A stretch of 64,000 bases of DNA from Chrysophaeum taylorii (lineage: Eukaryota > Sar > Pelagophyceae > Pelagomonadales > Pelagomonadaceae): NCBI GenBank assembly GCA_029834535.1, contig JAQMWT010000028.1, forward strand, positions 124,001 to 188,000, written 5' to 3'. Position numbers and translations under genes: made by a program. Positions 51,128 to 60,446 of the stretch are shown here, piece by piece. Below the pieces are notes generated by a model that saw only the letters and a program-made list of their open reading frames with translations, ran no database searches and was not told the DNA's origin. Position 1 is the stretch's first letter. Each line of letters begins with the position of its first letter.

Positions 51128-54100
51128 TTAGAACCTGAAAAATCTGCTTTGAGTGCGCGCGATGTAGTATTCTTCGGAGTCTTTGCAGCCGTCCTCGCCG
51201 CCGTCGACGCCGCAGCGCGAGCGAAAGTTGAGGATCGATCCTGATTCGCCGAGTGTGCTGGGGTTGAGGGCGATGCCGAGGAGGATGGTCCAGAGGACGA
51301 GGTAGAAGAAGTCAGGCGTAAACACTGTTTTCGAGCCGAAGATTCCCTTGGTGATTTTGTGGACACGAGTTTGTTTACCTGCCTTTTTGATGGTGCTCTC
51401 GAAGAAGAACATGGCGCGCACGGGTGTCTCGATGAGGAACAGGATGACGACAACCATGTAGATACCGATGAAGCGGGCGCCGCGGGCGCGGGCGTCGGCG
51501 TCCGTCATAATCATGCGCCAGAGGCCGATGCCGAGAGAGGCGAGGAGGCCGACGACCATGAGGATACACCAACACTTGACGCTGGTCATGGCCATTTTGT
51601 TGTCGAAGGAGCTCCAGCGGGATGCGTCTTTGCCGCGGAAGACGATGTTAAAGCCGTCGACCGAGCCAAGCACGAGAGCGAGCATGTGGAGGGGTGCCGT
51701 GACGAAAAACTTTTGTTGCGAGCGAAGGAGTGATTGGTTGGAGGGGGGCGTGCCGTTTTCCAATGGGGACCAGGCCTTGATGTGGCGAATGATTAAGGCC
51801 ATGTGGATCTGAATCCACAAGCCGCCGATGGTGACGAGCTGCGTGTCCAAGACGGGAGGGAGACCCTGCTTGGCCATGCACATGTACATGGGCATGAAGA
51901 GCCAGAAGAAGGCAGCGACGGCCGTGAAGAAGTAGGTGACGTTTTCGAACATGACCGTGTAGGCACCGAGGCGGGCCCAGTAGAAGGCGACGGCAGAGAT
52001 GCCAATCATCCAGGTGGTGAAGAGGACGAAGACTGGATCGAGGGCGAGGCCGATGACGCCGAGTTCGCAGGGAATGAGTCCCGAGCGGCGCGTGAGGGCT
52101 GTCTGGCCGCACTCGTCGACGTTGACAAGTTGGAAGTAGATGATGGTGCCGACGATCGGGATGACGTGGATAAGCATCGCGACCCAGGGCCAGAAGTAGA
52201 AGTAGCGCGGGAACCAGAAGGTCGTCCACGAGAGCTGGACCGCGCCGCGCGACCAGCGGAAGACGGCCGCGAGGTAGTCGGTCGAGTCCTTGCGCGCCCC
52301 GAGGACGAGGCGCTCGAAGTGGTAGACGCCCTTGCGGCCCTCGATGATGACGTCGTGGGACGACGCCGTGTCCTCAATCATCGTATCCTCGTTGAAGCGA
52401 TGCTCGAGGGGATTTTCTTGGAAGTAGATATCATAGTTCCAGACCGCGTTGGTGCCACAGGAGGTGATCGCGCCGACACCGTTGCGGAGGTTGTTGGCGA
52501 GGCGGAACATGTACTCGTTGCGCATGTCGAAGATATCAGCCTCGAGCGTGAGACTCGTGAACGTCTGCGGGAGCTGGACGAAGGCGACCGTCGCGTCGAT
52601 TTCGAGGGTCGGGATCCAGGGGTTTGCGGGGTGCGTGTAGCGGTAGAAGTAGGGAATGACGGCGTCCCAGAAGCCCTTTTGGCCCATGTGGCGGCAATCG
52701 AAGATGGCGAAGAATAGGTGGGCGTCGACGAGCTCGTCGAGGCGCGACGCGTGGCTGCCCATCTTGGGGACGGCCTCGTGGCGATGCTTGGCGATCATGA
52801 GGGCCCACGTATTCGAGTGAAACCGGATGTAATGGTCGAGAATTTCCATGCAGTGGTTCATGCCGCCCGACTTTCCGCGACTCGGGCGAAGGGGCTGGAG
52901 CACCTCGTACGGGATGATCGCCTCCTCGCCTTCGTAGTACGGGTCGACGAGGTATTCGAGGGCCTCGGGGTCCCGCTCGGGGGTCCTGCTGCTGCGGCCG
53001 GCGGTGCTTCCGCCTTGGGATCCGCGGCGGGTCGTTTTTTTCTTCTTGGTCGTCGGCTTGAGGTCGGAGACGCCGCGGCACGCGAGCCACTCGGTCGGGA
53101 TGACCGAGAGGAGGTCGGGCGTGCATTCGCGGACCTTGATGAATTGCTGCGTGCCGTTGGTTACGACGCAGATGACGCGCGCGTGGCAGCGTCGCGCCTC
53201 GCTGCGCTGGATGTGGCGGAGGCCGTGCCTCGAAAACAGCGCCTCGGTCTTGTCGTCGTCGACGTTCTTGAGGCGCACGAAGACTCCCGGATGGATGCCA
53301 CGGATGTTGGTCGTGGGCTCAAATTTGGTCGCGAGGTCCTCGGGGTTGGCGCGCGCCGAGTAGCACATCATCACGTCGCGGCACACGTCCTTTGCGTCCT
53401 TGTTTTCGACGTTTCGGTAGTAGAAGACGCGGCAGAGGCGAAACTTGGTCGTGTCGAAGCGCTTCATCCACTGCGACTTCCCGAGTTCGCTGTAGAGTTC
53501 CCACCAGCTCTGCCAGACGTCGGGAGCGATACCCGGCTCGCTCGACGGAACGATGCCGCTGTCGAAGGGGTCTGCGCCCGATTTTTTTCCTTTCTTGTAG
53601 GTCTTGGCCCACATCTTCAAGATACGGACGGCCACCGGATCAGACGCGAGCTCGCGGAAGCCGAGGACGTGGACGTTGCGGTCGGAGCGCCAGAACGCGT
53701 GGTGGCCGAGTTTGGTAAGGAGATCGAAGCAGCCGAACGCGAGCTCGAGCTTGTCGATGTCTTCCCCGGAGATGCCCATCGACGCATCCTCGGCGGCGAG
53801 CGCGCGGAGCTCGTCGTCGAGAAGCGTGTCGTCGGCCTTAACCTTGCTCGTCAAGAAGTCGCGGTCGGCCGGCATGTCGGTCATCTTGAGGGCCATCTGC
53901 TCGAGGAACCGAAGGTCGCAGTCGTGGGAGATGTCTATGAACGCGTCCCATAGAGCGTACGCCCCCACGCGGTGGCCCTCGTCCTGGAAGAGGTCGACGA
54001 TCTCGGCCCGATCGGTCTCGCTCGGGACGAAACGTCCCTCGGCGTGGTCGATGTCGGTGACATCACCGCCCACGACGAAGCTCGACCGCGGCTTGAGATT

Positions 54101-55822
54101 CGGGTTGTCGTCCTCGCCGAAGATCGTCGAGAGTTCGCGCGCCGCGCGCGTGTAGATGGTCGTCGGCGGGTTCTTGGACAGCAGCGTGAATTTCCGCTGG
54201 TTGATGAGCGACATGAGTTTGCCGATCATGTTGCGGAGCACGATGACGCGGGGTTCGCTCGCCGAAATCGAAAACATGACGAGCATCAGCGGCTTCATTT
54301 CCTGGTCATTGGTGGAAAAATATTCCTCGACTTCGTTGATGTTGGGCTTGGGCGCGTTGCGCGCGATGCCGTTGCCCGGCAAGAACGAGATCCACGTGCC
54401 GACAGCCATCATCGTCACGAACAGCACGAAGAGTTTGTGGTAGATTTCGCCGCGCAAGCTCCCGAGCTCGTGGGCCTTGTCGCGATGGCGTTTGTAGTAT
54501 CTCCGCGTGCCGAAGCCCTGAACCTCGCGCCGCACGAGGTAGTCGAGGGGAATCTTGCCGTCGACGCACGTCTCCTCCTTGGTCGGCATGTGCGCCTCGG
54601 CGCCGCACTGCACGCCGCACCGGCCATCGACCGCGACGCACCGATCCTCGAACCCGGGCTCCGCAACCTGCGTGTTGAGCTCCTGTTCGGCGTTGGACCC
54701 GAAGGGCGTCGCGCACGCGACGAGGTACACGAACCCCGGGTCGCCGAGGCAGCACCTCGAAATTTTCTCGTCGTCGACTTCGAGAGGCGTCGGAGCCGCC
54801 GTCACCTTCTCCTCAACGGTGGTCGGCCCCAAGGTCGTCCACGTCGTCTCCCACTGGTCGGTCGCCGTGATCGTTAAGTCGTTGAACTCGTCGGCACTCG
54901 TCGTCGTCTCCTCGACCTCGCGCAACGACGACGTAAAAATAGTCTGGGCTTGGTTCGGCCCTTCCGGCAAGTCGTCGTCGTCGGCGTCGGCGTAAGCGTC
55001 ATCGCTATACGGGTCAGCACTGCACACCTCTATCGTCTGCGAACCGTGCGCGAGCGTGTCGAGCTCACCGGGCGTGTTGTACAAATCCCAGTTCACAAAG
55101 TCCGTCGAACCGTACAAGAGCACGTAGCCCGCCGCGCCGACCTCCTGCGGCCCCGCGTAGTTGTGGATCTTCGCTGAGATCGGGTAGGTCACGCCCTGAT
55201 AATTTTGCTGCTTGCGCGCCTCGTCGTCGACGTTCGGGTTGTCGATGTCGCGCCGGTCGCACAGCTGGCACGTCGAGGCTTCGACGTCGTTGATGCCGTT
55301 GACTCCGCCGTCGAACGCGCCGACGTGGAGGTCAAGCGTGACCGACATGTTGTACACCGCGTTGAACCGCCGCTCGTAGTCCCGCCGCGTCAGAGTCACG
55401 AGCTTGAGCCACAACGGCATCCACACGATCAGGTTCAGCAGCACGAACGAATACGTGATCCGCGAGCAGTTCGACTTCTGGATGATCATCGCGTTCGCGC
55501 GCGTCGCGACGTACACGGGCCGCTCCTCAGTTTTATTCTTTTTGGCATTCGCCCCGCGCTGCCCCCCCGCGATCGACGACATCATGCGAAAGATCGACCG
55601 CGGCTTGGGGTTCCGCGCCGGCGCGGCAAGCGTCCCCACCTTTTGCTGGGTAAACGACTGCGTCTTGAGCCGCATCATCTTCTGCGCCGGCACCTGAAAC
55701 TTGACGTTCTGCGCCCTCTCGGCTGCCAACGTATCGTCGTCGCCTTCGTCCTCCAAGTCTATGCTCTCGGTGGTCAGGTGGACGGCGACCTCGTCGTCCC
55801 CGGCGGCCTTGCGTTCTTCCAT
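51128..55822 (-). CDS. Giant cellulose synthase-like membrane glycosyltransferase (GT2)
   Basis: The frame has 1,564 residues from the ATG at 55822; 25 further in-frame codons begin only with GTG. A cytosolic N-terminus leads to a membrane helix at about 120-141. A ~320-residue Cys-rich, Thr-rich presumed external domain follows, then a second helix at about 465-485. The long cytosolic region contains the GT2 core. GGMNHCMEILDHY (about 984) is followed by AIFDCRHMGQKGFWD (about 1041), where cellulose synthases have the DxD site. SLTLEADIFDMRNEYMF, then MIEDTASS (about 1147) is the TED-type base. AAVFRWSRGAVQL (about 1187) is the QxxRW-type motif, with Ala in place of Gln. About seven helices fill 1205-1540. 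It probably polymerises and exports a beta-glucan from a UDP-sugar. Both the second Asp of DxD and the Gln of QxxRW are replaced, so the chemistry or activity may differ. Confidence 0.75.
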   Translation of the reverse strand: MEERKAAGDDEVAVHLTTESIDLEDEGDDDTLAAERAQNVKFQVPAQKMMRLKTQSFTQQKVGTLAAPARNPKPRSIFRMMSSIAGGQRGANAKKNKTEERPVYVATRANAMIIQKSNCSRITYSFVLLNLIVWMPLWLKLVTLTRRDYERRFNAVYNMSVTLDLHVGAFDGGVNGINDVEASTCQLCDRRDIDNPNVDDEARKQQNYQGVTYPISAKIHNYAGPQEVGAAGYVLLYGSTDFVNWDLYNTPGELDTLAHGSQTIEVCSADPYSDDAYADADDDDLPEGPNQAQTIFTSSLREVEETTTSADEFNDLTITATDQWETTWTTLGPTTVEEKVTAAPTPLEVDDEKISRCCLGDPGFVYLVACATPFGSNAEQELNTQVAEPGFEDRCVAVDGRCGVQCGAEAHMPTKEETCVDGKIPLDYLVRREVQGFGTRRYYKRHRDKAHELGSLRGEIYHKLFVLFVTMMAVGTWISFLPGNGIARNAPKPNINEVEEYFSTNDQEMKPLMLVMFSISASEPRVIVLRNMIGKLMSLINQRKFTLLSKNPPTTIYTRAARELSTIFGEDDNPNLKPRSSFVVGGDVTDIDHAEGRFVPSETDRAEIVDLFQDEGHRVGAYALWDAFIDISHDCDLRFLEQMALKMTDMPADRDFLTSKVKADDTLLDDELRALAAEDASMGISGEDIDKLELAFGCFDLLTKLGHHAFWRSDRNVHVLGFRELASDPVAVRILKMWAKTYKKGKKSGADPFDSGIVPSSEPGIAPDVWQSWWELYSELGKSQWMKRFDTTKFRLCRVFYYRNVENKDAKDVCRDVMMCYSARANPEDLATKFEPTTNIRGIHPGVFVRLKNVDDDKTEALFSRHGLRHIQRSEARRCHARVICVVTNGTQQFIKVRECTPDLLSVIPTEWLACRGVSDLKPTTKKKKTTRRGSQGGSTAGRSSRTPERDPEALEYLVDPYYEGEEAIIPYEVLQPLRPSRGKSGGMNHCMEILDHYIRFHSNTWALMIAKHRHEAVPKMGSHASRLDELVDAHLFFAIFDCRHMGQKGFWDAVIPYFYRYTHPANPWIPTLEIDATVAFVQLPQTFTSLTLEADIFDMRNEYMFRLANNLRNGVGAITSCGTNAVWNYDIYFQENPLEHRFNEDTMIEDTASSHDVIIEGRKGVYHFERLVLGARKDSTDYLAAVFRWSRGAVQLSWTTFWFPRYFYFWPWVAMLIHVIPIVGTIIYFQLVNVDECGQTALTRRSGLIPCELGVIGLALDPVFVLFTTWMIGISAVAFYWARLGAYTVMFENVTYFFTAVAAFFWLFMPMYMCMAKQGLPPVLDTQLVTIGGLWIQIHMALIIRHIKAWSPLENGTPPSNQSLLRSQQKFFVTAPLHMLALVLGSVDGFNIVFRGKDASRWSSFDNKMAMTSVKCWCILMVVGLLASLGIGLWRMIMTDADARARGARFIGIYMVVVILFLIETPVRAMFFFESTIKKAGKQTRVHKITKGIFGSKTVFTPDFFYLVLWTILLGIALNPSTLGESGSILNFRSRCGVDGGEDGCKDSEEYYIARTQSRFFRF

Positions 55823-56009
55823 GATTTTACGACACCGTGCGCACTCCTCCTCCGCCGCAGATTTATTATTGACTCTTTTGCGGAAGAAAAACGGCACGAC
55901 AACCGTTCTTCTTTCTTGGCAGGAGCGGAACGCTGTTAACTGTCAAACGGAAGGAACCGACGTCTTTTGCCCGAACGAGAACGACACACCCGCCCAAAAT
56001 TCTTCCATC
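55823..56009. promoter_or_regulatory. Presumed bidirectional promoter, synthase/glucanase pair
   Basis: There are 187 bp between opposing ATGs. The synthase frame stays open across much of it without an ATG, so a spliced leader or non-ATG start cannot be excluded. Confidence 0.45.
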
Positions 56010-57572
56010 ATGCCTCCGCGCAGCAGCACGGGGCTGCCCCCAGGCGGTGTCAGGCCCTACTCTGTCGACTCGGTCGCGACCTACGACGATGCCCTCGCCG
56101 AGGGTCCAACGTTTTACTACGACGATGGGACTGCGGACGCCGGTCCCAAGTACCACTACGACGACGGCGGCGGCGGCGGCAGTGGCCCCAGTTACCACTA
56201 CGACGACGGGCGGCCCGGTCCTAAGTTCTACGAGTCCCGGCATTCGACCTCGTACATCGGCCAGCCGATCGTTCAGAATCCCGCAGCGAAGGTCGTGTCG
56301 TACAAGCCGCCGAAAAAAGAGACGTGTTGTCACTTCGTGTGCGGTCGCCAGAAGAAGGCCATTACTGGCGCGATGCCGCGGCGCGCCAAGATCGCGGCGG
56401 GGATCGGAATTTCAATCTTGCTGGGCATCATCATCATCGGATTCTTCCGCTGGGAGAAAGTAAAAAAACCCCGCAACAGCAAGTCGAACCGGTACCACAA
56501 GTTCACCGGGGGGCCTACGAGAATGCCGACGTACAAGCCAACGATCGCCCCCACGACGGCGTTCCCGACGCCCAGACCAACCGTGGAAACCGCGCCCACG
56601 ACAATTCCGCCCACGCCAGCGACGACGGTCGCCCCTACGATCGAGGCGGCGCCCGAGGGCTCGATCGTCGCGGCGCTCGGGAGTCTCTACGTCGACGGCG
56701 CGGAGATTATGAGCACGACCACGGGCGCGCCTGCCCAGGTCGCGGGAAACTCGTTCTTCTGGAGCAACACGGGGTACGATGCCGAAGCGTTTTACAATCG
56801 CGACGTCGTGCTCGAGCTCAAGGACGACTGGAACTCGCAACTCGTGCGCGCGGCGATGGGCGTCGAGGAGCCCGGGGGCTACGTCGACGACCCCGACGGA
56901 AACGAGGCCCGCGTTCGGACCGTCGTCGAGGCCGCGATCGACTTCGGCCTCTACGTCATCATCGACTGGCACTCGCACGAAGCCGAAGCGTACGAAGCTC
57001 TCGCTATCGACTTCTTCCGGGACATGGCCGCGTCCTACGGGCAATACCCCAACGTCATCTACGAAGTCTACAACGAACCCATCTCCCAGGACTGGGCCTC
57101 GACCATCAAGCCCTATGCCGAAAACGTCATCTCTGCTATTCGCGCCGTCGACCCCGACAACCTCGTCCTAGTCGGCTCTCGCCAGTACTCCCAGAGAATC
57201 GACGAGGCTGCCGCAGACCCCATCCTCGGATACGACAACGTCGCCTACGCCTTCCACTTCTACGCGGCAACCCACGCCGACCAGATACGAGCCTACGTCG
57301 ACGACGCCAGGACCCTCGGCGCTGCCGTCTTCTGCAGCGAGTGGGGCACCGTCGAGGCCACCGGCGACGGCGACCCCGACTTTAATTCTACCACGACCTG
57401 GATCGATTTCATGGACAGCCGCTCCATCTCGCACTGCAACTGGGCCGTCAACGATAAGGACGAGGGCGCCTCCATCCTCGTTCCGGGTGCGTCCACCACG
57501 GGGGCCTGGCTCTACCCGGACGACCTCACGGAGTCCGGTCGACTCGTGCGCAGTATCCTCACCCAAAATTAA
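56010..57572 (+). CDS. Membrane-anchored GH5 endoglucanase
   Basis: The frame has 520 residues from the ATG at 56010. The cytosolic N-terminus has four GP-x-aromatic-YDDG-type repeats (EGPTFYYDDG, GPKYHYDDG, GPSYHYDDG, GPKFY; about 31-75). A single membrane helix (about 126-147) and a Thr/Pro-rich stalk (about 168-212) follow, making this a type II membrane protein. The catalytic domain (about 218-520) is GH5: YVIIDWHSH (about 315-323), VIYEVYNEP with acid/base Glu356, HFYAATHADQ, AAVFCSEWGT with nucleophile Glu444, and a WAVNDKDEGAS end. GH5 enzymes cut beta-1,4-glucans with retention. The architecture parallels plant KORRIGAN (a GH9), and the adjacent synthase gene suggests it trims or releases the same polymer. 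Confidence 0.9.
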   Translation: MPPRSSTGLPPGGVRPYSVDSVATYDDALAEGPTFYYDDGTADAGPKYHYDDGGGGGSGPSYHYDDGRPGPKFYESRHSTSYIGQPIVQNPAAKVVSYKPPKKETCCHFVCGRQKKAITGAMPRRAKIAAGIGISILLGIIIIGFFRWEKVKKPRNSKSNRYHKFTGGPTRMPTYKPTIAPTTAFPTPRPTVETAPTTIPPTPATTVAPTIEAAPEGSIVAALGSLYVDGAEIMSTTTGAPAQVAGNSFFWSNTGYDAEAFYNRDVVLELKDDWNSQLVRAAMGVEEPGGYVDDPDGNEARVRTVVEAAIDFGLYVIIDWHSHEAEAYEALAIDFFRDMAASYGQYPNVIYEVYNEPISQDWASTIKPYAENVISAIRAVDPDNLVLVGSRQYSQRIDEAAADPILGYDNVAYAFHFYAATHADQIRAYVDDARTLGAAVFCSEWGTVEATGDGDPDFNSTTTWIDFMDSRSISHCNWAVNDKDEGASILVPGASTTGAWLYPDDLTESGRLVRSILTQN

Positions 57573-57659
57573 TCCGCCAACTTTGCCTGATCAAAATCGA
57601 ATATATGGTCGACCCCTACGACACCGAAGCCCACATGGTGTAAATGAGTGAGTGAGATA

Positions 57660-57770
57660 CAGACTCTCTTGCGGACTCACCCCCCCACGAGCCAAACTAC
57701 CAACCAGCCCCTTGTTGCGCGTACCACACCGCACTTCCTTTTTTAGCAGTCGACTTTTAAAAAACCCGTC
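57660..57770 (+). repeat. Copy of the AGCAGTCGACC repeat
   Basis: A poly-C run (CTCACCCCCCCACGAGCC), then CCGCACTTCCTTTTTTAGCA and GTCGACTTTTAAAAAACCC reproduce the cassette of the 6945-7695 array. A (CCG)n microsatellite follows at 57794-57815. Confidence 0.55.
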
Positions 57771-57992
57771 ACCACGAGGAGGAGCAATCCACCGCCGCCG
57801 CCGCCGCCGCCGCCGCAAAAACTGTTACTACTAGAACCTTGCCGTAGGGCACGCTGCGAACTGCGCCCCCGTACCTGTAGCCAGCCGCAACCCACCTGGT
57901 ACCTTGACCTACGAAGCCAATCACGCCTCTTCTCAAACCACGAACAACTCCCTTGCACACCACAGCACTCCTCTTTTTTTTTTCCCGAATTT

Positions 57993-58393
57993 TTACATTG
58001 TAACGAGTGCTGCTTGATCGACGCGACAATATAGAAGCGGGTGGAAAACCAAGTTCGCAAGGAGGGCTTGGCTGTCTGCAGGTGTGCCAGGATCCAGACC
58101 CCCACTCATCGCAAGCGACTCGCAACGGGTTTGCTGATCGCCTGCGTTGAACTCCCTCGGCGTGACTTCTTCCCTGACAAACGTTCGAATCACGTCGACA
58201 AAGCTGAATGCTGGCGGCTAGTGGCGGGCGTTGTCTCTCGCATCCTTCAGAGCCGGAAGCGGCACGTAATCGAGCGGGCCGCCACGTTGCAGCATTGCCC
58301 CGACGAGCTCGGCAAGCACTTTGCTTCGCTTCGCTCGGGGCTTTTTCGAGGCAATCGGCGGATCGACTTCGCCCGTCGCCGGCACCGACATGA
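57993..58393 (-). pseudogene. Unknown short gene with one internal stop
   Basis: From an ATG at 58393 a protein-like frame (MSVPATGEVDPPIASKKPRA, AKRSKVLAELVGAMLQRGG) runs to a TAG near 58225. It then continues in the same frame (FVDVIRTFVREEVTPREFN, SQALLANLVFHPLLYCRVDQ) to TAA at 57993. It is either a decayed gene or one with a short intron ending at that TAG; a 48-bp GTGCCG...CACTAG segment would fit the window's intron size. No family is recognised. Confidence 0.3.
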
Positions 58394-58618
58394 TCCCAAG
58401 TCTCCGTCGTCGCCAGGACCCCCGAGAAGTTCACGGAGGGCTTGGCAACCCCGAAGACTCCGCGCGGGGACGCTGACCGTTAGCCACCGGCCGTTCCTAC
58501 CACTCTGGCAAGACAACTCTTGATTTCCGGAAGTTGTACTCTGGATTTCCCGAGTTGGTTTGGCCAGTTCAAGGCCAGTTCGGGATTCCTCGCTGTGCCT
58601 CGCTGCGCTAGTTTGTAG

Positions 58619-59698
58619 TGCTTGTCGCTTTTCTTTTCGGCGCAAGAAGCGCGAGGCGTATGGTTTTTAAGCGTTGGCGACTGGGGCGTCGGTTCGGCGG
58701 ACGAGGATCAAGAGGCGCGCTGCTAGATGGAGCGAGCTCCATAGGGACGTAACGCAACAGCCAATCCGGCGGCGTTTGTCTTGGCGCCGGGCGACAACTT
58801 GTACGAGGTTGGCGTCCAGAACGCGACCGACCCGCTTTGGAAGGACGCGTGGCGCGACGTGTGGCTCATCGAGCCCTCGTTGCGCGTGCCGTGGTTTGCC
58901 GCTCTAGGCAACCACGATTACGCGTGCGGCGAGGACGGCGCATCCGCACGGGTCGACCGCGACGCATCCGACGACGACGACGAGTGGCATTTGCCCGCCC
59001 GGCCAGTGGATACGGTGTGGTGGGCCGACGTAGCGATCGTTGTTGTCTATACGGTCTTCCTCGGGCCAGGCGAGGTCAAGCAGTCGCACTACCTCCGGGG
59101 CGAGCGGCGTGTGATGGAGGCGCTCGCGGCCGTCGACGCTGCGTTTGCACGCGCAGCGGCCAACGCGACGTACCTCGTCGTCGCCGGACACTACCCGATT
59201 CGCAGCGTCGGCGAACACGGCGACACGCTTCAGCTCGTGCACCTCCTTCTCCCGGTTTTGCGTCGCCGCCGCTTCGATTTGTGCGTTTGCGACCACGACC
59301 ACGCGCTTCAGCACATTGTTGCCGACGACATAAATTGCGTCGTCTCGGGAAACGGGGCCAAAACGAGTGGCTATTTCCAAGAGTTTGCCGCGCGTGATCA
59401 GCCCTCGTTCAAATCTCTGGAGCACGGCTTCGCGGCCCGCGAGGTCTTCGAGGACGATCCCAAGACCACCTTCATTTTTTTCGATAACGGCACACCGCTC
59501 TACTCGTTTTCTCTGCCCCCCCCCGTGGCGCTTTCGGTCGTCTTGACCGTTTTCGGGTTGTCGCTGCGCCACGGCTACGCGCGGGTCGACAAAGGAAACA
59601 ACCTCGCCGTGGAGTTGGAGGCAGGGCTCGATGATCAACGTCATGGACCAGATTGGGAAGAGGATTCATCCGTGCTCCCTCAACACGCTTTCGTGTAG
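58619..59698 (+). CDS. Tartrate-resistant (purple) acid phosphatase-like metallophosphatase, 5' end incomplete
   Basis: The two-metal phosphatase motifs appear in order. VWFLSVGDWG ends at 58687. A proposed 57-bp GT-AG intron (58688-58744) holds two in-frame stops; removing it rebuilds GDWGG. Then come FVLAPGDNLYEVGVQ (about 58775-58820), PWFAALGNHDYACG, VVAGHYPIRSVGEHG and CDHDHALQHI, followed by VVSGNGAK. These bind the Fe-metal pair of TRAP/PAP enzymes. No ATG exists between the upstream TAG (58616) and the first motif, so at least one more 5' exon is unseen, and the segment between GDWGG and GDN is shorter than usual. A hydrophobic stretch (VALSVVLTVFGLSL) lies near the C-terminus. It probably acts in secretory compartments or at the surface to release phosphate from esters. 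It is convergent with the next gene, 41 bp apart. Confidence 0.8.
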
Positions 59699-59739
59699 TA
59701 GATAGATAGATATATCGATCGACCGAGTACTGCTACTAA

Positions 59740-60399
59740 CTAGGCGAGTTGGATGTTGACGTCGGCGAGCTCCGCCCAGTCTCCCGGTCTGTTGCAGGAC
59801 ACGGATACGCGGGGCTCGGCGCCTCGCGTGGGCTCGACGAGGTGTGGGAGCCAGGAGGGGAAGAGGTGGAGTTCGCCGACGCTGGGCGCGAGTTTGACGG
59901 TGCGCTGGAACGGCGGAAGGAAACCACCGCGGGGGTCCATCAACACGAGACCCCCCGCGTCTTTCGGCACCGACGCGAAGAAAACACCGCTCACCGAGGC
60001 GCGGGCGTGCGTATGCAGCGGATGATACGAGGCGTTGGCATGCACTGAAGCCCAGCACGTCGGCGCGACGATTGGCCGGTTCGCGTACGTGGCGAACGCG
60101 GCCGTCGCTGCGGAGAAGGCGTCGCCCACTGCTCGGAGATCGATCGGGTGTCGTTGCTGGTACGCGAAAAAAGCGTCATTGAGAAGCTGGTCTCGTTCGC
60201 ACCATGGCGGCTCTGTCGTCGCCGTCACGCATCGGGCCCTGGCGACGCAAAAGGCGTCGAAGGCCTCGAGGGCAGCATCGGTCAGGTTATGGGCGATCCG
60301 ATCGCCGTTTGGCACTCGTTCGGACGCGACTGGCGTCGCCCACAGCAAGTGCTCGGCGGCCCGAGCTCGCAGGAGCATAGAACACCACCAGACGAACAT
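59740..60399 (-). CDS. Putative 2OG-Fe(II) oxygenase (2OG-FeII_Oxy_5 type), secreted or ER
   Basis: The frame has 219 residues from the ATG at 60399; the longer frame upstream lacks a better start. MFVWWCSMLLRARAAEHLLW suggests a signal peptide. The family core is clear: SVHANASYHPLHTHARASVS with the His126-His131 cluster that supplies metal ligands, GVFFASVPKDAGGLVLMDPR, and VGELHLFPSWLPHLVEPTRG with distal His186, then RVSVSCN. Members are double-stranded beta-helix dioxygenases of mostly unknown substrate, using 2-oxoglutarate and O2. The second carboxylate ligand is not obvious. Its ATG lies 47 bp from that of another 2OG oxygenase on the opposite strand. Confidence 0.8.
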   Translation of the reverse strand: MFVWWCSMLLRARAAEHLLWATPVASERVPNGDRIAHNLTDAALEAFDAFCVARARCVTATTEPPWCERDQLLNDAFFAYQQRHPIDLRAVGDAFSAATAAFATYANRPIVAPTCWASVHANASYHPLHTHARASVSGVFFASVPKDAGGLVLMDPRGGFLPPFQRTVKLAPSVGELHLFPSWLPHLVEPTRGAEPRVSVSCNRPGDWAELADVNIQLA

Positions 60400-60446
60400 C
60401 GTGCGCGGCAAAAAAAAAACCCAACGGTTCGAAAACTTTGCATGTA
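60400..60446. promoter_or_regulatory. 47-bp gap between two divergent oxygenase genes
   Basis: Both start codons face this gap, which contains a run of nine or ten A (60410-60419). Transcription must start inside the neighbouring gene or from a very compact shared promoter. Confidence 0.4.

Noticed and set aside
58041-58523. 160-codon + strand frame between the GH5 and phosphatase genes
   Set aside because: The opposite strand gives a more protein-like reading, and the + frame shows no family features.
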